Position numbers and translations under genes: made by a program
Shown: positions 48,268 through 57,716 of the stretch, piece by piece
Layout: each line of letters begins with the position of its first letter
How positions within the stretch are numbered: the stretch's first letter is position 1
The notes under the pieces: generated by a model
The model's database searches: none
What the model saw: the letters and a program-made list of their open reading frames with translations, nothing else
Told to the model about the DNA's origin: nothing
Source of the DNA: Andalucia godoyi
Taxonomy: Eukaryota > Discoba > Jakobea > Jakobida > Andaluciidae
NCBI GenBank assembly: GCA_009859145.1
Contig: VRVR01000017.1
Coordinates: 312,607 to 376,606, forward strand
Length of the DNA stretch: 64,000 bases
Reading direction: 5' to 3'

Positions 48268-48796
48268 TTTTGAATTGCTATTATACGGGGCGATACGTAG
48301 AACACGGTCTGGAAAAAGAGTCTCAGGGTGCTATTCCTACAATATAATTGCCAAGAGGAGAAAAAGAAAAAAAAAAAAAGAAAAAAAGGAGAAAAGAACA
48401 ACGAAAAGAAAAGAAACAGAACAGAAACAAGAAAAAACAGCAGAGAATAGAGGTCGGAATTCACGGAGAGCGGTGCGGTGAAGGTGCGTGAGTGCCCCAA
48501 GCTTTAAAAATGGTGGGCCATTTGAGGATCCTCTTTTTTCTTTTTTCTTTTATTGTTCTGCTGAGCTGCTTTCTGTCGGACACTTTTTTCCCTCAAGACC
48601 TAACCCTAGACCTAGGGTTACGTCTTGTTAAGCTAAATAACTACAGCAGGCAGAGCTGACAAAACACAGTGGCATACGAAATCTATGCTTGGGGCGGGGG
48701 ACGGTGGGTCCGTTGAAGACCAGCCACGCCAGTTTTGAAACGGCAATAACTTTTAAAAAGGCATAATAGGATAGAATATAGAGCTACGTGTGTACT
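48268..48796. other. RPL5 upstream region
   Basis: 529 bp. It includes a minus-strand pyrimidine tract (complement of 48357-48440), the palindromic AACCCTA box at 48601-48620, and the 3' end region of the upstream gene, which is transcribed in the same direction. Confidence 0.6.
48601..48620. promoter_or_regulatory. Palindromic telo-box-like element (TAACCCTAG-AC-CTAGGGTTA)
   Basis: Two 9-bp inverted arms around a 2-bp centre. AACCCTA boxes are frequent in promoters of ribosomal protein genes in plants and some protists. It lies about 335 bp upstream of the RPL5 start, so a role there is inferred. Confidence 0.45.
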
Positions 48797-49583
48797 TCAG
48801 CTGCTGGGGGTCTGCTGGTTCGGCAGATGCAGATCACCTGCAGGAGTGGGGGGCTGCACGGGGCCAGCGGAGTGCGGTGGCGCCTGTTGGTGCGATGTTG
48901 CGTGTTGCTGAGGAGACGCGTGAGAACCGACACCGACAGCACCATGCTGAGCCTGGACTTGGGGTCCTCCCCTTCCAAGGTTATTGACAAACGTTGTCAA
49001 CAACTGCGGATTGTTCTGCAGGAGAGTGAGAATGTACGGATTCATAATTGCCATTTGAGGAGCACCACCGCCAAACCCAGGGTGCATCATCGACGCGGCG
49101 TGCTGCTGCTGCTGCTGGTCAACATTGGGACCCATAACTGGCATCGCTTGTGAAGCAGGACCCGCATTGCCCGAATTCTGCTGGAGCTGCTGTTGCCGCA
49201 AAAACTGCTGCTGCATCAGCAATTGCTGCTTGTTCATTTGTGCAACATAGGAAGCATACACTGCTGCTTGGGCCTGTTGCATCTGCAAAGCATGGTAGTA
49301 ATTCAAATAGTCCACGCTTGACATCCCCGCAACGGGTGCCGCACTGCCCTGACTCGAGCCGTTGTTTCCAGCATGTCCAGACATCATGTAGCCCGCAGGG
49401 GGATACGGACCAGGCACAAACTGATGCGACTGTGGACGACTGCCTCCTCCTCGCTTATTGGAGGACGCAGAGTCGTGGCGCTTTCGAGAAGACGAGTCTT
49501 TTCTCGCTGGTCTTCTTCGTCCAGAACGCGGCCTATTGTCGAAAAGATCTTCATAATCCTCATCTTCATCTACAACGACACTG

Positions 49584-49615
<32 letters not shown>

Positions 49616-51172
49616 CAATACAACATCTTCGTCGTCGTCATCTGTTTTTCTGCGTCGCTTGCGTGGCGCTTCTTGTACATCAGAGTCACTCTGCGCATCA
49701 TCCTCGACAATGTGTTGTCTCTTCTTTTTCTTCTCCGCGCCACCGTCTCTCTCAGCATCCACATCCCAGTCGACTTCTTCATCCAATTGACGCCTGCGGC
49801 TGTTGCGACCTCCTTTCGGCTTTGTGCCTGAACCAAGCTCCACTGCTTCCAGCGCCTTTTGTTGTTCCAACAGCCGTTTCTTCCCTTCTTCTCCTTCGGT
49901 ATTGAGAATCGCGTCTTCAATGAGCCTGTCCAGCTCCTCTTCCTGTCCATAGAATCTGCTAGTGCCTCTGGACCTGGAAGTTCGACGTTCGGTTCGCTCC
50001 ACCTCTTCCAATTTTGTTCGGATGATGTCTTCCCTAGTTTGCTGAACGAAGATCTCACGCAGGCGAGTACTACGTCGATTCCCTTCTTTCTCATCTCTTT
50101 CAATCTCTTCCTGTACAAGTCTGTTGATTTCTTCCTCGTCCAGTTGAATTTCGGCTTTCTTCTCCTTCTCCTTCTTCTTCGATTCCTCCTGTTCTTCGGC
50201 CTCCTCGTCATCCTCTTCAGCACCATCCGGGCCCTTGTCGCCACCTGAGCCGTTTGCACTCCGCAGATTTCGTAATTCCCGAGTTCCGTGGAGCTTCTTC
50301 TTCTCGGCCTTTTCCTCTTTCCTGACGGCCTCTTCTGCCTTTTGTACATACTCCGATTCTTCTAAGCAAAACTCCCGAAGTTGTCTGCACTTTGCATCCT
50401 TCACGGACAAAGAAGACGCAAACGCCTTCATTTCCTCCCACGTGGAACAGACTACTTCCCACACTTGCGTCTTTATGCGCTCGCGATACATTCTACAGGC
50501 GTCCGGATCATCTCGTTGCGAGAACACGTAATATTCATATCCAAGATACCGGAAGGACGGTTTTGGCCTCAAAATATCAACATCAAACAACCGGCCCCGC
50601 ATGCATCTTTCCACATCAGGATTGTCTTCCATGGCATGCCACACAATGTTGACGAGAATTTCCACGCGCTTGGGGGTTGGAGCAAGCCACACAGACGAAT
50701 GCTCCAGCTGAAACTCCTCTGGAAACTCCGTCAGAAACTTCCGGAGAACAGGGGCGTAAGTACTTCGAGTCACTTTCGGATACTTGCGGTTCGCCTGCCG
50801 CAACAGTGTAAGAAGCGCGACAATTATATTCTCGATGAGAGCCATGGGCTTTCCCGACCGGCTGTCAAGACATTTTTCCAAATCAACTGCCGAGAAAACA
50901 GGCATCTTGTCCAGGTCGCAATATACGCGAAGAAACCGGCACATTGCACAGAGCACAGCAGTCGAAAACAACTGGCATGCCGGTGTCGACGCTTCCACCT
51001 TGTCTTCCACCACAGCTTCTTCGGAGCCGCCTTCTTGATCTGACACGGATCCAGCATCTGAAGTTGCATCATTATCCGATTCCACGCCGTCTTCCTGTAC
51101 TGCTGCTTTTGGCTCACGTCCCTGTTCAACCTCGCGGCGCTTCGAGAGTCCTGTATCGTCCTCCGAAGTCAT
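48797..51172 (-). CDS. DDT/WHIM-domain chromatin remodelling subunit (RSF1/CECR2-like)
   Basis: The product is 791 aa. After an acidic start, a DDT-like helical domain lies at about aa 65-185 (LFSTAVLCAMCRFLRVYCDL, FSAVDLEKCLD, IENIIVALLTLLRQANRKYP). A WHIM-like segment follows (PSFRYLGYEYYVFSQRDDPD, then ACRMYRERIKTQVWEVVCST). A long Glu/Lys/Arg coil with poly-Asp (about aa 535-556) and several basic nuclear-import clusters leads to a Gln/Met/Ala-rich tail (QMQQAQAAVYASYVAQMNKQ). DDT proteins such as RSF1 and CECR2 partner ISWI ATPases. No PHD or bromodomain is present. Confidence 0.7.
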
Positions 51173-51374
51173 TCTCCTTTGGCCACCTCTGTACCTGCAA
51201 TCTCTGCTGTCCCCACCACGAACTGCGAATGTGTGGGAAATATACCAACTTTCTTCTAATGCCTTGAATCAATTCACCAGTATCTGCAGCCCAGAATAAA
51301 GCATGGAATGCTGTACCAAAACAACAGAAGATAAACATAAAAGAAGGAGGGAGAAAAAACAGAAAGAAAGAGAC

Positions 51375-51462
<88 letters not shown>

Positions 51463-51884
51463 GGGAAAACGGATTTTTCCGAAAACCCAGCACTCCTGCG
51501 GTGTAGCCTCGTGGGATTTCATCGTGTGAAAAAAAGAAAAAAAAAATGTCATTGTGCTCGAAGTCCATGAAGCATCAATTGATTCCGCCAAAAACGCTCC
51601 TTCCAAAAATAATATCATAATGAAATAAAAGGAAAGGAAAAGAAAAAAAAAAAGAGTCGAAAAATCCGAAAAGAAATGGCTGGTGTTTTGGGCGGGACCG
51701 CTTCTCTCCTTCTCAGCATTCGGATCCTGATACTGGACCTCATTATCGTCTTCTTCATACATATCTGATGGAGAAATGGAAAACACTCGCATAATCGATG
51801 AACTGCGAACAGAAGATTGAATACGATTTGCTATTTGGATCCATTTAAGTGCTTTCAGTTTTTGCCGTTCTTGGAGTTGTTTTC
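51173..51884. other. Divergent spacer with GA microsatellite
   Basis: 712 bp. A GA run of about 80 bp (51376-51459), interrupted by CAGACAGACAG, dominates it. Low-complexity open frames on both strands arise from the run. Confidence 0.6.
51376..51459 (+). repeat. GA dinucleotide microsatellite
   Basis: Two GA runs separated by a CAGACAGACAG interruption. Confidence 0.95.
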
Positions 51885-53027
51885 ATGAGCGAGTTGGAGG
51901 CTTCCCCGCGGGATGCGTCAGTTGACCTGGTCGAATGTGCGAGGATTCTGGTCATGCTGCATGAGCTGCGTAACGCCTCGGATTTGCTGCAGGTCCTGTC
52001 TAGGCGTGAGAGACTTGTTCATTTGTATGGAAAGCATGTCCAAAAGATTAACGCGATCGTCACAAAGAACACGCTTGTGTTTTTCCAACGGAAAACTGCG
52101 CGCTGCGATGAGTTGGTCGAAAAGATGAGGCAGAATGTCGCTTTATCCGGCAGGTTTTCTGATCCAGATGTTTTGGCAGTGTTTCAGGAGATCGGTCTGA
52201 TCAATGAGCACATGTTGCGATACGCAGACCTTGATACACGTCGCAAGGTGATGAGCGAATTGATTGCGTGGGAGGATGTTCCGCCCGCTGTTCCATTGTT
52301 TTTTCCGGTGATGTCGCTTCGTGAACGTCCATACGGATTCCAGCTGCCTTCGCTGCTTGAGCCGTCATCGTCACTGTCTTCTTCTGGAAAGAGGGAATTG
52401 CAAGATCGCCTGTACCGTTTGTCGCATGATTTGCATGTCAAGCCGTTCTCCATATCGTCTTCCAATTTGGGTGACGTTCTGGATCCACTCTCTCTCACCA
52501 TGCTATCTTCCAAGCTTCATTCCACGCGGCAGTCTCGTCCAACGTCTTTGGAAAAAGAAATACGGTTCCTATCCGCGCTGGAACCCACCTCTTCTTCTGT
52601 GCAGCGCCTGCTGGACAGACGCTGCGGCATGCAGGACTCGAATTCGGAAATCCTTCGAGCCATTGCCCATTCGTTTTCCGTCGAATATGGAGCGTGCGTC
52701 GATCGGTTGATTCAGTTTTTCGATTTTACGTTTTTTGAGTTTTGGAAGAAGAATGAATCTGCTGACCTTGCATCGGCGCTGCAGAGTTATTTGGATCCTG
52801 GTGTTGCAGCGGCCTCTCCCACTCTTTTCCTGTTTCTCTTTCGCACATTCGTTCGACAATATCTTCAAACAGCGCATTCCAGATTCGAACATCGACTTCA
52901 GCATCGACTAGCATCAGATCTACATGTTTTGCACCAGTGGATTCAGAAGAAACTGCCTGCAAGTCTTGCATCCGCAATCCAACGACAGTGCATGCTTGCT
53001 ACCTGGGAATCTATGCTGAAAACTTGA
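51885..53027 (+). CDS. Hypothetical helical protein, unknown
   Basis: The product is 380 aa from ATG 51885 (MSELEASPRDASVDLVECAR); the frame upstream has no ATG. The predicted fold is nearly all helical. Sections include ILVMLHELRNASDLLQVLSR, LVFFQRKTARCDELVEKMRQ, a Ser-rich loop at about aa 160-180, and AIAHSFSVEYGACVDRLIQF. The C-terminal third is rich in Phe, His and Gln. It resembles helical-repeat scaffold proteins such as transcription elongation or centrosomal factors, but I cannot name a family. Only 15 bp separate its stop from the convergent Yae1-like gene. Confidence 0.65.
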   Translation: MSELEASPRDASVDLVECARILVMLHELRNASDLLQVLSRRERLVHLYGKHVQKINAIVTKNTLVFFQRKTARCDELVEKMRQNVALSGRFSDPDVLAVFQEIGLINEHMLRYADLDTRRKVMSELIAWEDVPPAVPLFFPVMSLRERPYGFQLPSLLEPSSSLSSSGKRELQDRLYRLSHDLHVKPFSISSSNLGDVLDPLSLTMLSSKLHSTRQSRPTSLEKEIRFLSALEPTSSSVQRLLDRRCGMQDSNSEILRAIAHSFSVEYGACVDRLIQFFDFTFFEFWKKNESADLASALQSYLDPGVAAASPTLFLFLFRTFVRQYLQTAHSRFEHRLQHRLASDLHVLHQWIQKKLPASLASAIQRQCMLATWESMLKT

Positions 53028-53042
53028 GTGCATGACGCGGCA

Positions 53043-53621
53043 TCAATTGCCGTTGTCTCCACGAACACGCAGGACTGCGGCGCCGAGTCCCTCGCTCTCC
53101 ACCATTATGACGAGCTCGCTTCGGATATTCAGTAAGCGCTTGACTGCCTGAGACGCCTTCTGGTCGGACGCCGTCAGCTTATCCAGAAACTGCCCACACG
53201 AAGCACGAATTTTGGTTTCAAGTGCCGGTCGTTCATCTGCCAATGGATGTGGTTCCACAAGCTGCGCTCCGATTGCCATCCAATCCGATCCGTTCCAGCC
53301 GTCGGGGTCGATTGCAAGAAGTTCCGTCAGTAAACATTCTGCCCTGTGCGCAGTGTCTTCCTTTGCAGAAAGAGAAAGCGCATAGGCCATGCCTTGCATC
53401 ATCCCAATAGCATACCCCGCAGCAGAACCATACGAGAAGCCTTGGTCAAACCCGTGCTGAACACCAGCATCTTTGCTCGAAACGCTCTCCTCACGAAACG
53501 CCTGCTTGTGCAAGGTCGCAGAGTGGGATTCGAGCTCCCTCTCGTGGCCCATATCACTCTGGTCATTCGTATCTAGCCAATCAGAGTGATCCGCCATGGC
53601 TGCCGTTTCGATCGTCGCCAA
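53043..53621 (-). CDS. Yae1/Lto1-like Fe-S cluster adaptor (putative)
   Basis: The product is 192 aa. Residues 45-80 carry the spaced Gly pattern of the Yae1/Lto1 N-terminal motif, GVQHGFDQGFSYGSAAGYAI and GMMQGMAYAL. A Glu/Leu helical C-terminal half follows (CLLTELLAIDPDGW, ASQAVKRLLNIRSELVIMVE). The Yae1-Lto1 pair links ABCE1/Rli1 to the cytosolic Fe-S assembly machinery. The typical Lto1 C-terminal Trp is absent. Two ATGs (53621, 53597) are possible starts. Confidence 0.6.
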   Translation of the reverse strand: MATIETAAMADHSDWLDTNDQSDMGHERELESHSATLHKQAFREESVSSKDAGVQHGFDQGFSYGSAAGYAIGMMQGMAYALSLSAKEDTAHRAECLLTELLAIDPDGWNGSDWMAIGAQLVEPHPLADERPALETKIRASCGQFLDKLTASDQKASQAVKRLLNIRSELVIMVESEGLGAAVLRVRGDNGN

Positions 53622-54003
53622 GCGCTTTGAACACCCTTTTCGCGGTCACGTTCTGGCTCCGACACGCAGATTTAACACTCCTCTCGATTGATTCACATTG
53701 TTTTTTCTTTTTGCTGGAAAAAAAAAAAAAAAGTCTGTGTCTCAATTGAAGCCAGACAGAAGGAAAGCCCGAGGCAAAACTCCTATTTTTGCCCGAAACT
53801 GGCCTCTCTCCATTTCTGTGTAAATCGTAAACGCACCCCCCCGCAGTTCTTTTACTCCTTTGTTCGGTGCAGTCAGTTTCAATTAATGGTCTAGGTGCAT
53901 GTTAGTGAAGGAAGGAAATCTGCCTTTTTGTACACTTACTGCTATATATCCGTTTGAAATAGTGGGGTGATAAAAAAAGAAGAAGAAGAAACAGTACTGA
54001 TTC
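53622..54003. other. Divergent promoter region
   Basis: 382 bp with an A run at about 53719-53733 and short C runs near 53837. No gene is seen. Confidence 0.5.
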
Positions 54004-56226
54004 ATGTCTTCGTATCCTGGAGTCGAGCTGTCTCTGATCCGCGGATCGGGAGCTGCTCTTAATGCCGCAAAGTACCCGGAAGCCGACCGGATTATCACAT
54101 ATCTCTGGCAGTACAGCGAGCAGTCTATGCATGTGATTGCGGCGTTGGAGCGCCAAGTTCAAGACGGGAGAACCAAGCTGTTGGAACTACAGGCAAGCAA
54201 GCGGGTGTCTTCGTTTTCGTCAATTGAAGAGCAACAGGAGTTTGAGTTTCTCAAGTTGCAGATTAACATCGCAGAAAAGAGGATTCTGTTCGAGAGACTG
54301 GTTCGCGAAATATGCGAGGAGACGACGACCGACATTTGCCAGCACCCAGATGACGATTCCTACAAGATCTCTGTTGCCGACTACGTAGGAGTGTTTGAAA
54401 GGGTAGTGAGGACCGATTCGAGATCCGTCCCGATTCTAGCGGTGCTGTTGTCGCTCCAAACATCACTGTATGCCACTATGCGGTACGTGAAACACGTGCA
54501 CGAAACCAAGATGACATCCGGTCGTGGAATCGCGCAAATATCGGCAGAGGTCAGCAAGTTTTTGGAAGCAGACGATCGTCCGTCTGCAGTAAAGCCGACG
54601 CTAACGGAGACGCAGACACAGCACATCGACGCGTTTTTATCCAGGTGCGCTGCGGAGTCGCAGTTCATTATGAACGCCAAGCAGTTTGTGGAAGAGTTGG
54701 TCACTCTGGAGGGTGAGCACTCGAATCCGGATCCAGAGCTGATTGCAGTTGTCGAAGATGCTGTGTTTCCGAAGTACTATACTGAACTAATGCAGCATTG
54801 TGCATTGGAATGCAAGGAAGAAGATGCACAGTTCCAGGAGCGTTGTCAGCAGTTTTCATCGATCTCACAGAAATCCTTGTACATTAATGACGATTTTATC
54901 TCCTTAGAGTCGTTCCCGTATATGCAGGCGGTCGCCTATCTGCGGACCGTGTATTTTGGCGTGTCTCCCACACGGAAGCTGAGGACGTTTTTGCATGCCG
55001 CGCAGGCTGTCTATCGACACATGGAGGAAATGCGGGCACGAACAAGCGGGAAAGTCCAGGAAATTGCTGCAGACGAATTCTTACCTGTTCTCATTTTCAC
55101 CGTCTTGAAAGCGAATGTTCGAGACATTTGCTCGCAGCTCCAGTTTGTCAAGACGTATGCAAGCGACCGATTTATGAACGGTGAAATGGGATACTACTTG
55201 TCATCGGTCGAATTAGCTGTTGAGTACATCAAGAACTTGTCGTCGGAAAAGCTGTGTCCCAGCAAATCGCCGTCTCTCCTCCGGAAGTTTGCCTTTCCCG
55301 AACGGCAGAAGTACTTGAGATGGGCAGCTACGGACAGCCACGTGTCGTTGCTGTCCCCGGACGTTGTGCTCAAAGGATATCAGCTGTTTGCTATCCAGGA
55401 CTGGATTCTTTCGCCTGCTCGCTTAGTGAGCACTGTTCTCAAGCGAACGGGTTGTTCCTCGGACATCGTCCATCTGTGCTCCGTTCGAATCAACGAAAAG
55501 GCTACGGAGATGCAGTTGGACTTTCTAACCAAGACCTTCCTGCAATTTCCTTTGCACTCAGGGTTTACCTCTGAGGACACTGTACACGGAACCGTCGTCA
55601 CGTTTGAATCGGATGAATCGCATCCGGCCCTTGCTGGGCTGCATTTTATTCCGGTGCGATCGGGCGATTATGACTCGGAAGTTGTGTCGATTGTCGATGA
55701 CTTGATGTTGCACCGCGTTACGGATGCGGATCGTTTGATTCAGTTGCTCGGAGTCCAAACTCTTCGTGAAGTTGTGACGTATGTGCAGGAGTGTTTGATC
55801 TACTTTGACTTGATTATGACCGTCCTTCCATCGAGAGAAGGTGTCCTTGACGACGTCGTTGTATTTGGCATCACACAATTTCAAAAATCGAGGGATTTGA
55901 AGGGGTGCGCTCCCGGCCACTTGGATGTCGCAACCTTGGCTGCAATTCGCTCTCGTGCCGAGGAGTGCTCGTGGTCGCTTAAGAGTATCAACTATCTGGA
56001 TTCCACTTTCAATCCGAAAACTCCTGCCGTCTTTGCTGCACTGACTGCTGCAACAAAGCAGTTTCAGAAGCAGTGCGGGCTGTTTCCCGATGGAAGAATG
56101 GGGACCAAAACACTTATGCTTCTCAACAAAATTGTCCAAGGAGACACCAGTGCCGAGGAGGAGCGTCATCACGCTGCCCAGTTTCTGCGGAAGGTTTCCG
56201 GAAATGAAGATTCGACATCTGCATGA
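54004..56226 (+). CDS. VPS9-domain Rab5-type GEF fused to STB6-like and peptidoglycan-binding-like repeats
   Basis: The product is 740 aa. A helical N-terminus (aa 1-340) leads to a VPS9 domain (about aa 345-410): AADEFLPVLIFTVLKANVRD, ICSQLQFVKTYASDRFMNGE, MGYYLSSVELAVEYIKNL. The catalytic Asp and Tyr of Rabex-5-type GEFs are both visible. About aa 450-600 resembles the fungal STB6 N-terminal domain (VVLKGYQLFAIQDWILSPAR). Two peptidoglycan-binding-like motifs follow, ITQFQKSRDL..HLDVATLAAI (about aa 620-645) and TKQFQKQCGLFPDGRMGTKT (about aa 683-702). STB6-type proteins also end in such motifs. The predicted role is activation of Rab5-like GTPases in endocytosis. Confidence 0.82.
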   Translation: MSSYPGVELSLIRGSGAALNAAKYPEADRIITYLWQYSEQSMHVIAALERQVQDGRTKLLELQASKRVSSFSSIEEQQEFEFLKLQINIAEKRILFERLVREICEETTTDICQHPDDDSYKISVADYVGVFERVVRTDSRSVPILAVLLSLQTSLYATMRYVKHVHETKMTSGRGIAQISAEVSKFLEADDRPSAVKPTLTETQTQHIDAFLSRCAAESQFIMNAKQFVEELVTLEGEHSNPDPELIAVVEDAVFPKYYTELMQHCALECKEEDAQFQERCQQFSSISQKSLYINDDFISLESFPYMQAVAYLRTVYFGVSPTRKLRTFLHAAQAVYRHMEEMRARTSGKVQEIAADEFLPVLIFTVLKANVRDICSQLQFVKTYASDRFMNGEMGYYLSSVELAVEYIKNLSSEKLCPSKSPSLLRKFAFPERQKYLRWAATDSHVSLLSPDVVLKGYQLFAIQDWILSPARLVSTVLKRTGCSSDIVHLCSVRINEKATEMQLDFLTKTFLQFPLHSGFTSEDTVHGTVVTFESDESHPALAGLHFIPVRSGDYDSEVVSIVDDLMLHRVTDADRLIQLLGVQTLREVVTYVQECLIYFDLIMTVLPSREGVLDDVVVFGITQFQKSRDLKGCAPGHLDVATLAAIRSRAEECSWSLKSINYLDSTFNPKTPAVFAALTAATKQFQKQCGLFPDGRMGTKTLMLLNKIVQGDTSAEEERHHAAQFLRKVSGNEDSTSA

Positions 56227-57284
56227 GCTGGGGCGTCCCGTTTTCTTTTCATCTCTTCCCCATCCAGTTAAAAACTAAATAAAAACGATATCTTCTCCTC
56301 AGGGTTACTGTCAGTTTCGCCAGCGACCGCTGGACATGGAAAGACAGAATGGAACCGCTGAGGTATTCCGATGTTCAGCGTGTGCAGCGATGATCGATCG
56401 AGACTGGGGAAATGGATCGCGCAACATCAACTTTGAAAGAACACGGCGAGCGCACGCACTTGTGAGCTTGGGACCTTGCCAATCTCTTCACAATTGATTC
56501 ATAGAATTCATTGTGACGCAAAACATTCCAATAGTACCAATTAGACCCGATTAGGTGTTAATGCAGTATATCGCAGATGCGCCTACATTGTACACTAACC
56601 ATGGATAATCATCGCTGATCACCCATAATCAATGCTGCAACCCAACAACATGCATATCATGATTGTGAAAGGGGGTAGGCCCCAACACGCCCCTCGGCAT
56701 GCGAGACGTTCTTAAGATAGATGTAGATGTTGCTTTCGGTGCTGCACTGTCCGTTGTGGCGGGCAACGAAGCAGGTGGTGATGGCGCGTTCGACGTCTGC
56801 GAGGCAGTGCACGCGATGGGAGCCGGCGTGGATGTTGCGAATCGTTCCGGCGGCGGTGGAGATGTCACGACTCGTGCGCAGCGTTGCGGGCGTGACGTAC
56901 ATGGTGCGTTGCACGGACAATAAAAATAAAGAAATGAAATGAGCGACGCTGTGCGAGAATGCAACGCGGCGGCGTGTTTATAGGGATTTTATGGTCAAAA
57001 ATGGGGGCGAATCGAATCGGGCATCGTGTGGACGGAGTTGCTTACGATAACAAACGCATGCGCATGGCGCGTGGCAGTGTTCTTGGTTACGTGCGCTTTC
57101 GATTGCTTCATCATACCGCAGTAAGTGGCAGCGGCCAATAAAAATAAACTGGAGTCAAAAATAAACCATTCCCCTCCTCTCTTTTCATTCTTTGCCTATC
57201 AATTTCTTCAATTGGTTCTTTTGTTTGGTTTCTTTTTTCTCGTTTATCCTTAACTCAAGAGATTAGCACCGCTTTCACCGATCA
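56227..57284. other. Gene-poor stretch dominated by the long R2 copy
   Basis: 1.06 kb. The R2 copy spans 56577-57137. Overlapping open frames on both strands in 56630-56960 are internal to R2. T-rich DNA precedes the small gene at 57285. Confidence 0.6.
56577..57137 (+). repeat. R2 dispersed repeat, long copy
   Basis: Both ends match 14870-15060. The middle (about 56670-56955) has balanced G/C and open frames on both strands. The minus-strand frame at 56657-56920 (87 aa, MSVQRTMYVTPATLRTSRDI) is the most protein-like. No family is recognised. Confidence 0.8.
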
Positions 57285-57464
57285 ATGTGTTCTCGTACCA
57301 ACTGCAGTTCTTGTGGCAAGGCCTCCTTTGCTGGATGCGGACGACACCTGAACAGCTTGTTCGCTGCAACGCCGACGGATCAGCTGTGCCACTGCAATTC
57401 CACTATGAAGCAGTACATTAACAATAGAGAAACTGCTGGAATGAAGGACAAGGATACCCGCTGA
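57285..57464 (+). CDS. 59-aa Cys-rich microprotein (conserved CxxCGK-AGCGRH type)
   Basis: The frame ATG 57285 to TGA 57464 encodes 59 aa beginning MCSRTNCSSCGKASFAGCGR, then HLNSLFAATPTDQLCHC. The pattern CSSCGKxxxAGCGxH followed by a CxC pair matches a small, widely conserved and uncharacterised protein family found in plants, fungi and algae (typical start MCxxxxCxxCGKxTWAGCGxH). Six Cys and one or two His suggest a small zinc site. It was missed by length cut-offs. Confidence 0.8.
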   Translation: MCSRTNCSSCGKASFAGCGRHLNSLFAATPTDQLCHCNSTMKQYINNRETAGMKDKDTR

Positions 57465-57716
57465 CTATCGGAAAGCACTTGCTCTATTCTGTGACGAACG
57501 CTCGTTTTCGTTTACTGTGGCAGAGACAGGTACAGAAAAGAGGGGTGGTCTAAACGCAAGCCAAGGGCCAGCTTCACGAAAGCCCTTCAAGCAAGCCAGA
57601 CAAGAAGAGAGAAGTATCTGTTTTCCATTTCAAAAAATGCTTATAGTACAGTACAAGGAAATAGAAAAACCTATCATGATCATCAACCACAAGGTATATC
57701 AGCAACCACGTGTGGA

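Noticed and set aside
48601-48620. Interstitial telomere
   Set aside because: Only one unit per arm in opposite orientations, so a short palindrome rather than a telomeric array.
56629-56964. Overlapping plus- and minus-strand frames inside R2 as independent genes
   Set aside because: They lie wholly within a dispersed repeat whose short copy lacks them, so they are treated as part of the element.
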